Part shown: positions 7,460 to 10,165 of the stretch, piece after piece | How positions within the stretch are numbered: the first letter of the stretch is position 1 | How the letters are laid out: every line of letters begins with the position of its first letter | DNA from: Bacteroidota bacterium | GTDB taxonomy: Bacteria > Bacteroidota > Ignavibacteria > SZUA-365 > JAADGX01 | Assembly (NCBI GenBank): GCA_024276335.1 | Contig: JAJRXL010000321.1 | Coordinates: 1 to 10,165 of the forward strand | DNA: 10,165 nucleotides | Reading direction: 5' to 3' | The notes under the pieces: generated by a model | Told to the model about the DNA's origin: nothing | Seen by the model: only the letters and a program-made list of their open reading frames with translations | Database searches by the model: none | Position numbers and translations under genes: made by a program

Positions 7460-8617
7460 TCAGGAGCCGGTCTCCCTTCTCGTTGTAAACCCCAACGCTT
7501 CGAGAACGTGTGTTTCGTCGGGAGGATAATCACCGATCAATTTATACGCGGAGAATTCCCTCCTCGCGGCGTAGTGGTTCCGGTACCGGTGAAAGGCGGT
7601 TCCGCGCTCGCTGTCGGGGAGGTCGGCAAGCTCGCGGAGCTTCCTGTCATCCTGATCAATCGGACATACGTGCCTGATAATCCTGAAGAGGCGGTACCAA
7701 AGAGACAGGTCGGGATGCAGCGCCGGGCGCGGCAACGGGATGTCGGTTTCAATATGTTTACGATAATCCCATGTCGGTGAAACGTTGAGAAACGCACACA
7801 ACGCTTCATAAACCATTTGCGTCCCACGAATCTTTCCATCATAGGCATGCCCCGCCACGTGTGGCGTCGCAACATCAACATAGTCCAGGACATCGGTACG
7901 AAATACCGGTTCGTTTTCATGCACGTCCAATACCACCGCTCCCAATCTTCCTTGCCGCACAGCCTCGATGAGCGCATCATGATCCACAACGCCTCCACGC
8001 GAGGTATTGAGGAATACTGCTCCTTCTTTCATGAATGCAAATTCACGTTTCCCGATCATCTTCGTTGTCGGCCATGGACCATGACTCGTCAACGGAACAT
8101 GGAGGGTGACAATATCGGCCGCCAAGGCCTCGGAAAGCGGACGATACCGGGGATCACCTGTTTCAGCGGCCAGGGGTGGATCGTTCAGAACCGGGACCAT
8201 CTCCAACGCACGAACCATTCGCTCCACCTCGGCCCCGACGTGGCCGACCCCGATAATACCGACACTTTTTCCCCGCAGGTCGAACCCGTGGCGAGCTGCT
8301 ACCAGGAACAAGGCGGTAACAATGTATTCCGCCACGGAGCGCGCGTTGCAGCCGGGCGCATACGCGAAGCCGATCCCGTTTTCCTGCAAATAGCGAACAT
8401 CCACGTGATCAAAGCCCGAAGTTGCCGTGGCCACGAACCGAACGGAACTATTATGCAACAGATCCCTGTTGATCTTTAATGTGGATCGGGAAATAAGCGC
8501 ATCACATTCATGAAGCAAGGAGTTGTCGAAATCCGTGGATTCGAAGAGCCTGACGAGGCCTAGCTTCCCACAGGCTTCTGCAATGAAAGGGTTGCTTTTA
8601 TCGGCAAGAATAATCAT
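7460..8617 (-). CDS. pdxB: Erythronate-4-phosphate dehydrogenase
   Basis: 385 residues, the normal length for PdxB. It oxidises 4-phospho-D-erythronate to 2-oxo-3-hydroxy-4-phosphobutanoate with NAD, the second step of the DXP-dependent pathway to pyridoxal phosphate, in the cytoplasm. The D-2-hydroxyacid dehydrogenase core shows a PdxB-type GCNARSVAEYIVTAL segment (89-103), the dinucleotide motif GVGHVG (123-128), catalytic R207 (NTSRGG), E236 (HENEP) and H253 (TPHVAGHAYDGK). The C-terminal part (about 283-385), with HRYRNHYAARREFSAYKL, is the PdxB-specific dimerisation domain, which separates it from SerA and other relatives. The ATG at 8617 has only a weak GTGAGAA ribosome site; a stronger AGGAG lies about 22 bases further up. 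Two genes follow on the same strand. The gene faces away from the DUF1800 gene, so the shared spacer should hold its promoter. Confidence 0.93.
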   Translation of the reverse strand: MIILADKSNPFIAEACGKLGLVRLFESTDFDNSLLHECDALISRSTLKINRDLLHNSSVRFVATATSGFDHVDVRYLQENGIGFAYAPGCNARSVAEYIVTALFLVAARHGFDLRGKSVGIIGVGHVGAEVERMVRALEMVPVLNDPPLAAETGDPRYRPLSEALAADIVTLHVPLTSHGPWPTTKMIGKREFAFMKEGAVFLNTSRGGVVDHDALIEAVRQGRLGAVVLDVHENEPVFRTDVLDYVDVATPHVAGHAYDGKIRGTQMVYEALCAFLNVSPTWDYRKHIETDIPLPRPALHPDLSLWYRLFRIIRHVCPIDQDDRKLRELADLPDSERGTAFHRYRNHYAARREFSAYKLIGDYPPDETHVLEALGFTTRRETGS

Positions 8618-8826
8618 TTTCTCACTAACTGAAATTCAATTCTCCTGCGCGTGGCATGGGGAAGCGATTCACAACCGCTCCCACCGTGGGTAAGATACAT
8701 GTTCCTCCCGGAAAAAGAATCCTGATCATCTTCATATCCTGCCGGATAATTTTCTATTGGTTGTCATGATAGCATTCACCACTTCTCACTAACACTTTAT
8801 TCACTATAAAATGAGGTCAGAACCTT
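8618..8826. promoter_or_regulatory. Divergent spacer between pdxB and the DUF1800 gene
   Basis: This 209-base region must hold promoters for both outward-facing genes. On the plus side the AT-rich stretch 8797-8811 contains TATAAA (8805-8810), followed by GAGG (8813-8816), the likely ribosome site of the DUF1800 gene. No clear -35 is visible at the right distance. On the pdxB side there is a potential 7-bp hairpin (arms 8660-8666 and 8676-8682, one G-T pair) and an interrupted palindrome CCCAC-C-GTGGG (8680-8690). None matches a regulatory element I can name. Confidence 0.4.
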
Positions 8827-10165
8827 ATGAATAGACGATCGTTCCTGTCCCAGGCCGGCCTGACTGCCGGCGCGCTTGTTGTCGCTCGCAAGGAAGGATC
8901 GGCGAAGGGGCGCGGCGGCGATAAAAACAAGAAACCGCCTCGTGAGCCGTACCAGGCGAGCCTGAAAGGTTTGCCGGAAACAAACCGGGTCGGGCCTAAG
9001 GTAGCTGCCGGGTTGGAACCGTACATTCCCTCGGAACAACAACCGTGGGATGAACAGCGGGTCGGCCACCTGCTGCGTCGAACGATGTTCGGTGCCAAGA
9101 TCGATCACGTCAAGATGGCGCTCAAGAAAACCCCCGCTGAAGTCGTTGACATGCTGCTGGCCGATAAGCCGCTTCCCAGTCCGCCCGGAAACTGGGTGAA
9201 CGAAAATTGGGACTACGACGGATCCAGCAGCGCCGACCGAAAACGCGACGCCGGGCGCATGAAACAACTGCGCAACTGGTGGATCGAACTGATGCTTTCC
9301 GATGAATTCTCCATCCGCGAGAAGCTTACATTATTTTGGCACGACCATTTCGCTACGGAGTATCTCACGGTGCGATGCCCCCAGTGGGAATACGGGTATC
9401 TCGATACATTGCGAAAAAACGCCCTCGGAAATTTCAAGCAGTTCGTAACCGACATCACGATTGATCCCGCGATGCTCGATTACCTCGATGGTCGCTTGAG
9501 CACCAAGGGAAGACCCAATGAAAACTACGGGCGGGAACTCCAGGAACTCTTCACCATGGGAGTCGGCAATTATACCGAAGACGACATCAAGGAAGCAGCC
9601 CGCGCCTTGACCGGCTGGACAATTCCCTTGCTCGTGAACCAGCGCCCGCGCTACGTCTGGGCGATCCAATCCGCTTTCGTCCCGGGTCGGCATGACGACG
9701 GTGAAAAGACTTTCCTCGGTCAGACCGGGAACTGGGACTACCAGGATATCATCGATATAATCTTCCAGCAAGACGTCACTGCCAAGTTCATCTGTAGAAA
9801 GCTCTACCTGGAGTTCGTGTACGAAGTCGCGGATGAATCAATCGTGGAACAACTGGCGCAGATTTTCCGGCAGAACAACTACGACCTCAAGCCGGTGCTT
9901 TCAACTCTTTTCAAAAGCGCACACTTCTTCGATAATGCCATGATCGGCGCCCATATTTCGAACCCACTGGAATTCGGCATTGGACATTGCCGATCGTTGA
10001 ACATATCGAACGCCAATATCGACTACCTGTTTCTCGAAGGTAAAGTATTGGGGATGGAGATTTTCCAGCCGCCAAACGTGGCCGGATGGCCTGCATACCG
10101 TACCTGGATCAGTTCGAGTCTTCTGCCCACGCGGTGGGCGTTCTCCGATTCCATCGTCAACGGCA
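8827..10165 (+). CDS. DUF1800 family protein with twin-arginine signal, partial (C-terminus beyond window)
   Basis: 446 residues are visible and the frame is open to the right edge. The N-terminus MNRRSFLSQAG is a twin-arginine signal with a short hydrophobic stretch (about 11-20), so export in folded form by Tat is likely. Residues 75 onward match DUF1800 (PF08811): an RVGHLLRRTMFGA start, FWHDHFAT (170-177), the hallmark NENYGRELQELFTMGVGNYTEDD (about 231-253) leading into ARALTGW (258-264), HDDGEKTFLG (289-298) and PPNVAGWPAYRTWIS (415-429). The family has no established biochemical function. It is often found next to a DUF1501 gene, also Tat-exported, so one may follow outside the window. 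GAGG 10 bases upstream supports the start. The Gly/Lys-rich segment after the signal looks like a flexible linker. Confidence 0.93.
   Translation, partial: MNRRSFLSQAGLTAGALVVARKEGSAKGRGGDKNKKPPREPYQASLKGLPETNRVGPKVAAGLEPYIPSEQQPWDEQRVGHLLRRTMFGAKIDHVKMALKKTPAEVVDMLLADKPLPSPPGNWVNENWDYDGSSSADRKRDAGRMKQLRNWWIELMLSDEFSIREKLTLFWHDHFATEYLTVRCPQWEYGYLDTLRKNALGNFKQFVTDITIDPAMLDYLDGRLSTKGRPNENYGRELQELFTMGVGNYTEDDIKEAARALTGWTIPLLVNQRPRYVWAIQSAFVPGRHDDGEKTFLGQTGNWDYQDIIDIIFQQDVTAKFICRKLYLEFVYEVADESIVEQLAQIFRQNNYDLKPVLSTLFKSAHFFDNAMIGAHISNPLEFGIGHCRSLNISNANIDYLFLEGKVLGMEIFQPPNVAGWPAYRTWISSSLLPTRWAFSDSIVNG

Noticed and set aside
8797..9267. 156-codon minus-strand frame opposite the start of the DUF1800 gene
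   Set aside because: The plus-strand frame here carries the Tat signal and DUF1800 motifs; the opposite frame has none.
1..10165. CRISPR arrays, insertion sequences, tRNA or rRNA genes, defence or phage genes
   Set aside because: No regularly spaced repeats, transposase-like frames or RNA gene signatures were seen; the genes are metabolic, transport and regulatory.

Overview
The window reads as chromosomal DNA from a free-living Gram-negative bacterium of moderate GC content. The basis is a periplasmic sensor kinase with a c-type haem motif, a membrane-anchored periplasmic-type thioredoxin, a Tat-exported protein and a sigma-54 activator. The gene mix (mitochondrial-type aconitase, PdxB with its C-terminal dimerisation domain, a DUF1858 protein, a DUF1800 protein, a haem-sensor NtrC-type system) suggests a lineage outside the best-studied phyla, for example a deltaproteobacterium-like or candidate-phylum bacterium. 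No rRNA or other phylogenetic marker is present, so this is a loose inference.

Seven genes lie on the minus strand and one on the plus strand. Reading the minus strand in its own direction (right to left), the first group is pdxB (erythronate-4-phosphate dehydrogenase, vitamin B6 synthesis), a 74-residue DUF1858 protein with a CxxC pair, and a membrane-anchored TlpA/ResA-like thioredoxin with WCAPC. The last two are only 11 bases apart and are probably co-transcribed. After about 200 bases with a perfect 16-base palindrome comes a CPA-type cation:proton antiporter, followed by a probable intrinsic terminator. Next is a 309-base gap with two inverted repeats, then a complete aconitase of the mitochondrial type. 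Last comes a two-component system: a histidine kinase whose periplasmic domain carries CxxCH, overlapping by 4 bases (ATGA) with an NtrC-family response regulator that runs off the left edge.

On the right, divergent from pdxB across a 209-base spacer, a plus-strand gene encodes a twin-arginine-exported DUF1800 protein that runs off the right edge.

The two-component pair is the clearest functional unit: a probable redox- or ligand-sensing haem kinase driving sigma-54-dependent transcription of unknown targets. Its position behind aconitase suggests a link to respiratory or carbon status, but that is inference. There are no CRISPR arrays, insertion sequences, tRNAs or rRNAs. Most of the window is ordinary housekeeping. 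The parts most worth a second look are the haem-type sensor kinase, the DUF1858/thioredoxin pair, the DUF1800 protein and the inverted repeats upstream of aconitase and of the antiporter.
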